Source: Neoechinorhynchus agilis (taxonomy: Eukaryota > Acanthocephala). Taken from it: a DNA stretch of 64,000 nt. Below the pieces are notes generated by a model. That model had not been told where the DNA came from. It made no database searches and saw nothing but the letters and a program-made list of their open reading frames with translations. Shown piece by piece: positions 44,377 through 55,762 of this stretch (positions within the stretch are counted from its first letter, which is position 1; every line of letters begins with the position of its first letter). The position numbers and the translations under genes were made by a program. The DNA is taken from assembly GCA_051530055.1 (NCBI GenBank), contig CM121343.1:2604001-2668000 (forward strand), given 5' to 3'.

Positions 44377-47300
44377 TTAATCTTTAACGACATATAATTT
44401 TGGCTGTTTTGCATCCATACGTCTGAATACAACGTTGACGTTATCAGAACCAGTAGCTGTTCGCTTCTCACAATCATTCTCTACGTTTTTGACCTCTTTT
44501 TTCACTTTTTCAATTTCATCTTTGATTCTTTGTTTAGCAGCTTCGATTCGCTTAAATCGCAGAACTTGATGATCTAACGTAGAAGCGAAATTGTAACTGT
44601 AACGGCAATAATAGTTTTTCCAAAGTCGGATGAATCTCATTGAAGGTATCAAGTAAATAGTTTGTTTGTAGCCGTGAGTGGATCCGGGCGAGTAAAATGG
44701 ATTTAGAAAGTCTGTTCGATTTTGAAGGACGTAGGACCACAAGGAAACCGTGTTAGACGCTACCCTCTGAATACTCCTTTCTCTTTCAGAATTACAAATA
44801 AAAGTTCCAAACTGGCACGAGTACAAATGGTCCAAAATCGTTATCAGGAAGTACTCATTAAATTCAAATGCACAACTGTACTGCCGTTGAAACTGATAGA
44901 CAGCATCAATGAATTGTAGAAATATAGGTGATCGGTCGGAATCACCGTAGTTATCTTCGCCATGACCTACTCTCGTCATAAACTTATGTCCAAAACTAAT
45001 CCATTCCTTCTCTATAAGCACCATAAATCCTTCAAGCGTCCGGTAATAACTGTCAAGCATTAGCATTGACAGAGACGTCAATTGGCTGGTTCTAATTTAT
45101 GTAATCTTTCAAAAGAGTTAACTAACTAAGATCACACAAAATATCCCATCCATCGCTGCAATGAACAAGAACTGAAGTTGATCTCCGATCCAAAGCAACA
45201 ACGATTTTATGAGCACCGAGCATTATTTGACGTACGTGCCACAACCATTCAGTTGCTTCGAGATCTTTAAAAAAACTACGATCGTCTTTAACCATCGGAA
45301 ATAATAAATCATGGAGTCGACGAAGACTTTCACGCATTACGTGAATGTTGCCAATGTTTAAAAACTCAAACTCATGCTCAGGGTAGTCCTCATATCCTCC
45401 ACCCTTTGCCATATTAGCAACGGCATTCACTTTTGGGCGGGCATCTATGATATGACAAGTCCCAATAAAGCTCAAATGCCACTTCAGTTCGAAAACCGCG
45501 AAATAAACTGCAATCAAATAAAAATAATTTCAATGTTTACACTTAGACTATAGCAAGAAAAAGAATTATAAAATGACGGCAAAGTGGACGCATTTCAATT
45601 GTATTATCTGTACAAATATAAAAGGTTCTTCTTCGCAAAAGACGATACTAAGAATCATAAATCCACTGGCATTTTAATTACTACAATTAAATTATTTAAA
45701 GATTTTTCGTGAAATTAACTAATTTCATTGACAATAACAATTTAATAACGGATTTTATTCATGCCAAAGCGCTCAAAGTTCCCATGGGAACGCACACCCA
45801 GCGGTCTTCTGAATTAGAATTTTAAGTCCGATGAGCCCTTTTTAAAGTTCGGAATTAAAAAAGGCTTAAGAGACAAACAATTAGGACATCTCATTGTGCT
45901 CCCAGAAGCAATGAGGAGGTACCGGGGTATATTGATTAGTGGAATTTTTGTTTAGAAGTCAACACCAGCGGTAAATGATTATTTCGATTAAAGACGTTCT
46001 GCGAACCTCGTAGGTGCAGACCTAAAGAATAATTCCACTTTCTTTTGGTAATTTCGTTACCCAGGATTTAAATTCACAACAAAAATACTTTCTTTTGGCA
46101 ATTTTGCCATCCCGGGTTTAAATTCACTGATTATTTCCGATATTTAACGTCGGATAATTCCGGCCATCCGAAGATAATAAATAAAGTAGTTAAAAAGTCC
46201 CGCCAATTGATTAATTTTAGTCTTTTGAGAGAAGATCGATATTTGGCTTACTATATGGAAATTGAAAAATAAAAACACAAGATCAAAAAACTAAAACCGA
46301 AGCAACACTTGACTTGTCAAATCTTCGCTTCGCGAATCGAGTCATACAATATAAAGGCGACGTGATTGTGTAGGATTACAGGCCGCCAATGCCGCAAGAT
46401 AATTTTTATCGAATTCCGATTCACTTACTCGTGAACTCGAACCGCTTAAAATCCCAGTCATTGGTTGAGCCGATCGAATAAGTGCAGCGTGGTTCCGGGC
46501 GTTGTACCAAGAAAGCACAGGGATTCGGTGTTTACTTCTGTGTTCCCTGACTCTCCATAGTGGCGAATCTTCGAGCGATTGTTGATTGAATTTCTCATCA
46601 AGATCGGATGAGTCTGAATTAGGAATTGCTCGATTTCGAACAGCCGGTCTAAAGGATGCCGGAATAACAAGAACGTTTGGATAAGTACAGCAAAACTCAT
46701 AGTTTTCATTGATGTTTTTCTCGATTGACCAAGGACGTCCATTACTCGATCCATGAGAATCATGCGGCAACCTCATACGCTCAAACTCCGCCATCTTTTT
46801 ATAAACATTCCAGCCGTATTGAACGGCAGCGGCACCGCCGCCGCCCGGCATCGATAGAAAGTGATCGAGATATTCAGCAGCATATGATGGCCATGGTGGA
46901 TTACTTATTGAGCCCGACGGAGAATACCTCTTAGCAACCCAAAAAGTCCGGAAGTATAGATCATTGAACAATTGCTTACGAACTCTGTCGGTTTTCTTAG
47001 TAGACAAGCAGATATGTCGGATATCTTTACAGAATATCTCAATTCCGTATCCGGAATTGTTTGAAGTCGTTTGACCGCCCATCTTCTCAATACGGGATAT
47101 GCAACCATAAGGAAGAGAAAATGAAACGTTTTCTTCATTCGTGGAGTTTGTATCGTATATGAACAACAATCGATAAGTTGTGAGAACAACTCTACCGTTG
47201 ATACTCTTTACTCCACTACCTCGAATCCAGCAAACGTCACCGTAGTGGATCGTATTAGAATCCGTGATTGTGTAAGGGGAACACTTCGAGACGGACCCAA

Positions 47301-47520
47301 TCGAGGATGCCAGAGAAGCTGACGTAGGTGGTGACGTAACCAAAATGTTTATTGACGGCGTCAGCGGTGTAAATAAACGAGACGTAGTCTCAGCCAACAA
47401 CGAGCGCCCCTGGTCTATCGAATCCTCGTCCGTGGTATCAACGGAAGGCCCCTCAATATTCCCATCATCACTCTTCCCCTCACAGTATTTAACAACCTTC
47501 GTATGATGTGCCGAAGACAT
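44377..47520 (-). CDS. Myotubularin (MTM1/MTMR1/MTMR2 group), phosphoinositide 3-phosphatase
   Basis: Dephosphorylates PI3P and PI(3,5)P2 on endosomes. Exon 1 (47520 to about 46345) encodes an acidic head, a PH-GRAM domain ([16 protein letters not shown]), then [20 protein letters not shown] and [20 protein letters not shown]. After an ~820-base intron, exon 2 (about 45510-45140) encodes [29 protein letters not shown] and VHCSDGWD with the catalytic cysteine. Exon 3 (from about 45075) encodes [65 protein letters not shown] and a C-terminal coiled coil ([15 protein letters not shown]). The alignment to MTMR2 is close throughout. Two joins are unclear: exon 1 to 2, and exon 2 to 3, where the CX5R arginine should be. 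Confidence 0.9.
45960..46180. repeat. Repeat remnants in the myotubularin intron
   Basis: Two adjacent ~45-base copies (ACTTTCTTTTGGTAATTTCG and ACTTTCTTTTGGCAATTTTG, each followed by a CCxGGxTTTAAATTCAC run) precede a segment related to the fold-back at 16847 (CGATATTTAACGTCGGATAA). Confidence 0.55.
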
Positions 47521-47763
47521 TGTATCACATCAAGATGAAAACGTCAGAACGAGCTGTCTTTTGGTATTGTTATATCTTCCTATGCATTACCGCTCATTCA
47601 AATATGTACTTTGGTCAGGCCGATTTTTTAAGATTTCGTCTTCTACGTGGGAGTTCTTCAGAATTGTTTCGAATGATAGTTTGTTGAAACATTTTTGAAG
47701 GTGCTACACGTAGAGGACGAAATATTAATTATTTTTCTTCACTTCGCCTTGACCAATACTATC

Positions 47764-48152
47764 CATGGAAAGAAATTATGCATTATAGTTTCAGCTTCAA
47801 TTAGCGATGTTTGATTTATCTTGAAAATTTTCGGCGGCTCGGCAATAGGGTTTCACATCAATGGCAGTGGGCATGAAATCTATTTTGATGGCGTCGAGGT
47901 TCTTGCGAGGAGTGACGTAAGACGCGAAAGAGTGACTGTGGAAGTCATCATTATCACGCAAACAGGTACTTTTGTTCGGGCAACAAAACTGACTGCAAAC
48001 TCAGTCTTCGAGTCCCACCGGATAAACTATTTGACCATGCTTCTTTCAAATTGTAGATTGACTGAAGAAGGTCAACGAAAAGGCCGAAAATTTTCAAAAT
48101 AAATCTATTTTCTGAATCAAACATCGCTAATTGAAACCGAAACAATCTATGG
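47764..48152. repeat. Fold-back element, ~70-base inverted arms
   Basis: Arms 47764-47836 and 48081-48152 share TTCAATTAGCGATGTTTGAT and TTGAAAATTTTCGGC in inverse orientation with small indels. The ~245-base centre carries overlapping open frames on both strands with no recognisable protein. It lies just upstream of the myotubularin gene. Confidence 0.7.
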
Positions 48153-48328
48153 AATTCAATCAATCTCCATGTCTCGCAATGTTCAATGCATTTTCGCGGG
48201 GCCGAACTGGTTCTGCTTAAACGTTCTTTGTAATGCCTTAATGAGTATTCCAAATGCAGGCAAAGGGCAGCACAAATTACGAGATCCATAACGGTGGAAT
48301 GATTTCTGCTAGAATTAATGAACAGCAG

Positions 48329-48610
48329 CCGTGAAAAAAACCTCACTTCAACACAGAATAAATGTAACCGGCTAGCCTGACTTTAACAGATGAAATAATT
48401 GGCCCAAAATTTAGATAGTTGTGTCGAGGTGGTCTAGGGGACTTGAGCTCCGAATCCCTGTTTCAGGGTCAAAGGTTTCAAATTCACGATCACCGATGAC
48501 ATAGAACCAAAGGGGACGAAATACCTCGGTGAGGGGAGGAGACTCACTGATGAGTCCCGCCTCTTGAAGTATCTAATATCCGGATGGATGTACAACTACT
48601 AACGCTGCCC
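48329..48610 (+). mobile_element. SINE with tRNA-like head and ACTCACTGATGAG body
   Basis: The tRNA-like part at about 48424-48496 has an A-box-like TGGTCTAGGGGACTTG and a B-box-like GGTTTCAAATTC with an extra arm between them. It is followed by GGGACGAAATACC, GAGACTCACTGATGAGTCCC, GCCTC and CCGGATGGATGTAC. The body is shared with 17295-17475. The tRNA part is too degenerate to call a tRNA gene. Confidence 0.6.
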
Positions 48611-48939
48611 TACGCATATCCAACCTTTTACAATCTTTCTTCTAACGTTTTCCAAAAACTTAATACCTTTCATAAGAGGTGCGTTCTAACCTCTGAATTC
48701 GTGCCATTAGAAAAACACCTCTGATTTTTCAAAAGTGCTTTCATTCTCTTCCGCCTCAATTTCTACCAAACATTCCTCCTTTTACTCACACAACACTCGC
48801 GTCGCCCCAACATTTTCCATTATTCAGTTCCTCGCACAAATATCTACCTCTGCTCTTTTTCCCAAACGTTAAATCTTCCAAATGCGAATTGATTCGGAGG
48901 AAAGAGCCGAGGTACAAGGTTCGGTGCCTTATGCTTCTT

Positions 48940-49053
48940 CTTTTAAATGAAACGTGTTTATATAACCGCATGATTCTGGGTATTAAGTGATTTTATACGC
49001 TTCCTTGAACCATATCAGTGGACTGTATACGCCTAAGGAAAAATTATCACGCG
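48940..49053 (-). mobile_element. Dispersed repeat, copy 2 (inverse of 18236-18325)
   Basis: GCATGATTCTGGGTATTAAG through CCTAAGGAAAAATTATCACG is the inverse complement of the start of the repeat at 18236. Confidence 0.65.
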
Positions 49054-49090
49054 AGCCATACAATACAAAACAACTAAAATCTTTCTATTT

Positions 49091-49218
49091 TGTTATTTCG
49101 GAAAATTAAAATAATTTATTGAATTCGATATTTCGGCAAACTCGTGTGCTTTTATCAAGATTGTTTCCAAATTTTTACGGTGAATTGAATAAATTATTTT
49201 AATTTTCCATCATAACAA
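49091..49218 (-). mobile_element. Short fold-back element, copy B
   Basis: Arms GTTATTTCGGAAAATTAAAA and TTTTAATTTTCCATCATAAC flank the core (inverse: CTTGATAAAAGCACACGAGT, TTGCCGAAATATCG) shared with the copies at 38642 and 60785. Confidence 0.65.
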
Positions 49219-50682
49219 AACATGTACAATTAATCTTTGAAATATAAAATCTTTTCAGATGACTGATATAGCGAAGCTGACTCGCAAAACAGTTCAATAA
49301 AATAATTTTTATCTGTGAGAGATTATAATCATTACAATTCAAACTTTATCACCATGAAGGATTTTCTCTCTATGATTAAAAATTCGTATGGTGTTCCCGC
49401 CGCGTTAATCCGTTTATGATCGTAGATATAAAAAGTCTTAGCTGAAGAGTTTGTGAGAAGGAAATTGTCTTAATTTTGGAAATATACACTCTGGCTTTGT
49501 TTTATCGCTGAGATCATTAATAACCAAAAATTTATCCATGGGTGCTTTAAAATGAGTGGGAGCCATTCCCTAAAAATAATTGTGCTATTTTGAAGTTATA
49601 AACGAAATGGTTGGGGTATAAATCGTCGATTGTGAATCCCCTTAAAATCCGCTCATTAACATGCTCGCCATTGGCGCGGAAACTTTCAGTCGAAACCAAG
49701 ACTGCTGATAGGTTGAAACTTGACAGTTAAATAAAAGCGCAGATTAGAAAACGTTCATTTTCGGGCTTTGGCAAATTCTATCTTTGCCTTCATGGCATAA
49801 ATTTTCAGGACCATTCCAAGCTAAGGTTAAATTGAAGGATTATATTTGATCACTCCGTAGGTTGGTTAGACGGAATCCAAAAACTAGTTCTTGATGTTAA
49901 CGACTTGTTTCAATGTTTTCTTGAATCATCAATACGATCCTTGACAGGACTGTAATGGAGGAACGTCTACTTCGAAATTTTAGTTCTTGAAACTAAGCCC
50001 CTTTGGAAGTGTGAAGTCAAAGATTTATGGAAATTATTGTAAAAAGCATTTGATTTGTTAATGCAATTTTATAAGCTTATTCACTGGGAAAATTATTGAT
50101 GAAGTGATTAAATGATAAGCACGATACTAAGTTACTCCTCACTTCTCCGAAAACGCCGTGATGTTTTTTAAAAACCGTTGCAAAATGGTTTATCCAGGTA
50201 CGTTTTGGAGCGTTAAAATGCAGATATGAACTTTTATTGATACAATGGAATGAGTGCTTAATACAGGATAATTTGCTTTGTCAGTCTTTGCAGGTTAGAA
50301 TTTTACGTTTGCATAATTTATATATCGTTAATTTCCTCCTGATAGTTATCATTTTCACCACATTGGAGGCACTGAGAATTCCCTAGAAATCGTTCACCCG
50401 GGTTTTGGATGGCACTGATGGTTTTTTGCTCATTGAGCGGATTTCAATATTTTAGCGAAAATAAATGGTAACGATTTTATTGGCTTAACACTAAAAAAAT
50501 TATATTCTCGTTTTATTTCTCGAAATCGGTATAAGCTGGTAAGCCTGATACTTATTTTGTTTAAGCAGGACAGATATTGAGGCTACTATTTTAATCAGAC
50601 GATGGGAGTTTTGATATCCATCATGGACATTCGAAAGGAATGGTTAAAGACGAATGTATGTTTCGATTGATTAAATCAATCA
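49219..50682. other. AT-rich intergenic stretch, nothing recognised
   Basis: About 1.5 kb without supported exons, RNA genes or repeats. Confidence 0.45.
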
Positions 50683-50892
50683 TTATCAATTCAAGTTTAA
50701 AGAAATAAGCACGTAAGGTCATAATCAATCACCCGGCATGAGCGTTTATTTGATTCGGGAACCCGGGAGCTGAGTGAAAGGCATGTCTTCGCCTAGTAAC
50801 GATTCCGGGTTCCCGAGTCAAACGAACACTCATGTCGAGTAGCTGTAATCTTACGTTATTATTTTTTAGACTTGAATCAATAATAACTTATT
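50683..50892. repeat. Long imperfect inverted repeat
   Basis: Arms of about 90 bases (50683-50776 and 50803-50892), roughly 70% complementary, centred on a strong block CGGGAACCCGG / CCGGGTTCCCG. Diverged fold-back element or structured transcript region. Confidence 0.6.
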
Positions 50893-51451
50893 CAATCAGT
50901 CGAAATTAACGATCCCTCTTGGGTGTCGAGGACCGACCAAAATAATAACCTATCTAACCAACCGAATGCAATCCTTAACGAAATTTCTCTTTAAATTGTC
51001 TTCACTGAAATATCTTAAGCGTGATGTGGATTGATGGTGTAATTTTAAAAATTCGGTACAAACGTGGTATTGTGTAGGCGACCGGTGACCTTTTTGAGCA
51101 AAGTATTTGAGTGAAGGAGATTTGGTGGGGATGCAGATGATTAATTTCCGAAGAATCTTTTCGTTGAAGTATACCAAAAAATAAATGTATATAAATTGTT
51201 TTTAAATTAGGCACAGATTTTAATTCAAAAGGACGTAATTCTGAGAACTTTTTGGTTCCATGTTTATTCTTTAGGCGGACTTATCGAAATTAAAACAAAA
51301 TCTTGCGATTGCCAGAAAATCATAGTCGATATTGGTTACAAAGTTGGGACGGGTAGGATATGAGATTAAATGCATATGGATGCTTTTATTTAAAGCTTCA
51401 AGAAAATTTGACCACGACCTAAAATCGAATTCCATCATCGACGTACACTGA

Positions 51452-53159
51452 TCAGAATAGAAAGTCGTCATTTCGTGTCGATTTAGGCTCTTTAGCTGAA
51501 CGGTTTTGACCAAATTTCCTGCCTGTGTATTCTGAAGCGCCAATTTCCTCCAAGGTATTGTATTTTTCTGTTAATTCTTCGTACTTACCTGAGCCGCTGG
51601 ATTTTCGTTGTTTCCTCAGATAAATAGTATCGCCGTCATTTAGATCGCAATCGGCAATCGTCATTTTCTTGGACAACTCACTTCTCCTGCCATTTTTCGA
51701 TCTAACCTTAAGATGATATCCCGATGTTGAGAGAGGCTTGTCATGAACCAGAAGCATTTCGATAAATCTCTCAATGGTTGTCGTATTCGCGAATTTCGGC
51801 GGACATTGCACTTCTTGAATTCTTGTTAAAATTTTATCTCCGAGTTCGAGCTTGCTATCTACATATAAGAGTTTTGATCCAGAGGAGCCTTGTGGTCGCA
51901 TGGATGCACTTCTTAAGCTCATATTTCTAGATGCGTTTTAAAATAAGGATTAATCTCAATAGACTGTAACTCACCTGTCAGCATAGCGCTTTCGGTCCAT
52001 ATAAACAGCATGGGATTTATTATCATCTAATAAAAGGAAAGTAAATAATTTTAAATATAACGATGTTCAATCACCTTTCTTAACTGCAGCCCGGTACACT
52101 GACGGTTTAATGTATCGCACTTTTGGACTAGTATATTCTACATCTGTGCTTCTTTTCGCAAAGGAAAATCCAAAAGGCAAGATGCACAATTTTTACTCTA
52201 GTCGGTAGTTCACTTGGATGAATATATGAACTTTGGGGAATCGATGGAGCCGCTTGGTAAATATGCGGTACTGAGTACGGATAATTGAAAGATGTGCTGG
52301 ACGACGTGAGTTGTTGCGGCATGGTTTGTTCAGCCGTTGAAGTAGGCCATGACGGTGTTTGAGTTGTAGGAGACGGTAGTTGTGTTAAAGGTTGGCTCAT
52401 CGATGGACTGCTATAGGATTGCAGTTGGTCTGGAGCAGTCCAGTACTGTGTCGTCCCCGGTGGGGCGGATAAGACGGCACGCGCATTCCCTAGAACGGGC
52501 TGACTTGCGGAACCGTGATATGGAATGGATGGCAGATCTTGTCCTCCTGCGGGGAGCAGAGTATTTGATGCGATCCCTTTTAAATTAGTGACATGTTGAC
52601 AAACTGGGCACCTATTCATATATATATATGTGAGTTTGTTTATTTATTTTTATCCAATTTTGACTTACTGTATGGTTCCCCCGTAGATGTGGCTATCAAG
52701 ACAGTTTGAACAAAATGCATGGCCGCAGTTTAGTTTTCGGACGTCTGTAAGTGGCCGTGAACATTGAAAGCAATGGTGATTCAAATTGGCACTGTAAGCC
52801 CCTCCAACGTTCAATGGAGGCATATAGTTCCTTACACTATCGTAGTGATCGATCATACTATCACCACCTGGAGTGAGGGTCGACAGGGTGCCGTATTTTG
52901 AGCCATAAAGGTTAGAATCTTCAACAATATTCCCTTCGTCACCACTGCTGCTGCTACTATCGCTACTAACGACGAATCCCTGACTTCTTTTTATTTGTTT
53001 TCGTCGACGCCGGATAATCTTTTTTCGTCTTTTTTCCATTTTCCGTTTTACAAATACATTCTTGATCGTTTTCATGAACTGCAAAAAATCAAATTGATTG
53101 CCACTTTGCTCGTTGGCGTATTTTTCATCGGCATAATTATACGAATCTTCTCCATACAT
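51452..53159 (-). CDS. RING-finger protein with C-terminal ubiquitin-like fold (five or more exons)
   Basis: Probable E3 ubiquitin ligase. Exon 1 (53159 to about 52670) encodes a basic cluster (RKKIIRRRRKQIKRSQ), a serine run, then CFQCSRPLTDVRKLNCGHAF and CSNCL. A short intron follows, then exon 2 (52619 on) with RCPVC, completing a C3HC4 RING. The middle is a Ser/Pro/Thr/Gln-rich linker ending SELPTR. Further exons read PKVRYIKPSVYRAAVKK, DDNKSHAVYMDRKRYADR and, from 51927, NMSLRSASMRPQGSSGSK. The last part (TIERFIEMLLVHDKPLSTSG … MTIADCDLNDGDTIYLRKQ) has the pattern of a ubiquitin-like beta-grasp. It ends EYTGRKFGQNRSAKEPK…DDFLF at 51452 after an in-phase intron. I do not recognise a named family; a Polycomb-type RING plus RAWUL was considered but the spacing differs. 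Divergent from the PiT gene. Confidence 0.72.
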
Positions 53160-54017
53160 TACGCCTTTTTACAGAGGGTTTCGATTAACGATGATGCTCT
53201 TTGTTGAACCGTTTTCTCTCTCCTAAAAGCTGATTTGTTCACTCAAGCAAGCTGAGTTCACTGTTTAGAAGGCTTCAGGTACGTTTCTTTGAGCGTCCTG
53301 TGAGTCACTAGCAGTCGTCTTTTCCTTCACTTAGTACAATGCAACATAGAGTACGGCCCCGGCGCTTGCATTATGGTGCGTGAGTTAGAATGAGCGAATG
53401 TATAAGGCAAATTGCTTGCTGAGGTTGACGGTGTGAGAGACAATAGGAGACCTTTCCGGTAGCTAGTTAACATATTTGCTCGACCTTGCTGCATCTATGT
53501 GCCCTAGACTCGTATATTTGCCATATTTCTAATAAAAAAAGATTTTTTTCACATCAAACGATACGCAAAACCATAAATGATTCTTTTCAAATTTTATGCT
53601 CGAACAAATTTCAAACTTCTATTGAATTTTTGTGCCATCTTCATTGTGAAATTCCTAAAAAAAAGGTCTATGTGTATGCGTGGTTTCGACGAAGCTTGTA
53701 ACCGTATCTTTCACTAATCTGCAATCGTTTCCTAGATTTCTTTTTTTCATTTTCAATGAACACGTTCCCATCGGCGCTGGTCAAATATTCGCATCCTGAT
53801 TTTTGCGCGATGGACAACGGACCAAACGTTCAACATAAATTCTACATTCGTTTAAGCATTTTTTTATGTGCGTTTAGGTGAGTATACCGATTGTAAACAT
53901 AAAATGGGCCTTAAAAGAGTCATTCTTACCAAGATGAGTAACTCTTCAGAATAAAACGCATGACATGACATTCGTATACTTAAGCTAAAAAGATTTTGAG
54001 AACAGTTGACCAATTTG
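53160..54017. promoter_or_regulatory. Divergent intergenic region between RING gene (-) and PiT gene (+)
   Basis: About 850 bases shared by two divergent genes, so it should hold both promoters. A possible 5' exon of the transporter begins at ATG 53810 (MDNGPNVQHKFYIRLSIF) and ends at a donor-like gtgagt near 53878, but its phase does not fit the exon at 54000. Confidence 0.45.
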
Positions 54018-55762
54018 ATGCTCGTTGAACTTACTTGGGTTCTAGTAGTTGCCGTAGTGACCTCGGTGGTTCTGGCAGCAAGTCTCGGTGCCAATGATGT
54101 CGGTAACTTCTTTGGGACATCCGTCGGTGCTAATGTGTTGTCTATTCGAAAAGCGTTTCTGCTAGCAGCCATTTCTGAGATTCTCGGGTCGGTTTTACTT
54201 GGTGAGAAAGTCTCGGATACAATATGGAAAAAGATTGTGAACTACAGTGATCTTAGAAATCGTGAAAGGTTTGTCATGGTGGGCAATTTATCTGCCATGA
54301 TCGGCTGTTGCATTTGGCTTGTGATTGCAACCAAATTTAAATTAATAAGTGACGTGAGTGCCTGGATAGGTTGTTGTGATCTCCACATCCATCTCGAAAA
54401 TGAACACTAGCGTACACTGATACCTGTGTCGGCTACTCACAGCATTATAGGAGCCACGGTTGGGTACGCAATGGTTGCTCATGGAACGAAAGGAGTTAAC
54501 TGGATTGTATTCATTAAGATTTTAATATCCTGGTTAATGTCACCACTTTTAGCTGGCACACTGTCCATGTTACTTTTATGGATTGTCCGAAGATTTCTGT
54601 CGACTGCTAATGAACCAGCGATTATTTTGATCAAATGGCTTCCTTTTATATATGGCTTTACAGTCATGATCAATGTCTTTTCTATTCTTGTAAATGGACA
54701 GAATACTCAGCTTCACTTATGGCAACAAGCAGTGATTACGACTTCACTGGGTATACTCGTTTCCTTGTTGGTTTGGTACTTTACCGTTCCGAGAATTACC
54801 AATTCTATACGGCAAATACTTGTCCCTTACTCAATAAAGTTACCTAAAGATGACGAAGAATACGACTCGAAACTGTCGGCATTGTTGGACACAATAGAAA
54901 ACTGACTTCTGGCTGGATACATTTGAACTATAAATTAGAAGCCATTTTTACAGTAGAAGAGGACAGTGTCCATGCAAAAGTTTCCCGCTATATAGATGAC
55001 CAACCTTTAAACAACGATGAAGATATAAGTGCATGTAAACTGAAAGGAGAAAATCGCCGAAACTGCAGATCCATTGGACTTCAGGTCTACATGGTGCCCG
55101 ATCGTCATTTATCAACTGCTGGCAATAGTCAAACAGAATTCAGTTGTGTATGGGGTTCCGTAGGCGAAACACTTGAAAAATCACGCCGTAAATCCAAAAT
55201 GAGATCTTTAGATGCTCAAACTAAAAAACCAGCTTTTGATAGACCTGACGTTGCTAAAATATTTGGCATTTTACAAGTAATGTCCGCTATTTTTGGTAGC
55301 TTTACCCATGGAGGCAATGACGTTAGCAACGCTATTGCTCCATTAGTAGCCATATGGATGATATGGGTAACCGAATTAAACCTGATGGGCGCCAAAACTC
55401 CTTTATGGATCCTAATGCATGGAGGCTTATGTATTAGTATTGGAATTTGGTTCTTCGGAGAAGGAACGACCATTACTATTGGGAAAGGAATCACGTATGT
55501 TACACCGACTAGTGGTTTCGTAATTGAACTATGCAGTGCCATCGCTGTTCTAATTGCTTCGAATCTTGGGCTTCCTGTAAGTTCGACTCATTGCAAAGTC
55601 GGATCGGTCGTTTGCGTCGGTAGTTTAAACGGCGCTCGAGCTGTCAATTGGAAATTGGTTAGGAATATTGCTTTTGCGTGGACGGTGACATTTCCTGCAA
55701 CTGCTATTACTTCAGCCGGAGTAATGACTTTACTTATTCGCACAGTACCAAACCTTGATTAA
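54018..55762 (+). CDS. Inorganic phosphate transporter, PiT/SLC20 family
   Basis: Sodium- or proton-coupled phosphate symporter of the plasma membrane. The first ProDom half holds GANDVGNFFGTSVGANVLS and, after an in-phase GT-AG intron at about 54355-54412, IPVSATHSIIGATVGYAM. The second half, after a charged cytosolic loop (54920-55220), holds THGGNDVSNAIAPLVAIW and LPVSSTHCKVGSVVCVG. These duplicated GANDVxN/GGNDVSN and PVS(A/S)TH signatures define the family, and I count about ten hydrophobic segments, as expected. The loop between the halves is about 110 residues, shorter than in human PiT1/2. A second intron is needed near 54880-54945 but its exact ends were not fixed. ATG 54018 is the first in frame; an upstream exon is possible. 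Confidence 0.93.

Noticed and set aside
47821-48346. Opposing open frames inside the fold-back
   Set aside because: No protein-like features; they extend into the inverted arms.
48424-48496. Functional tRNA gene with long variable arm
   Set aside because: Only box-like motifs; acceptor stem does not close. Treated as a SINE head.
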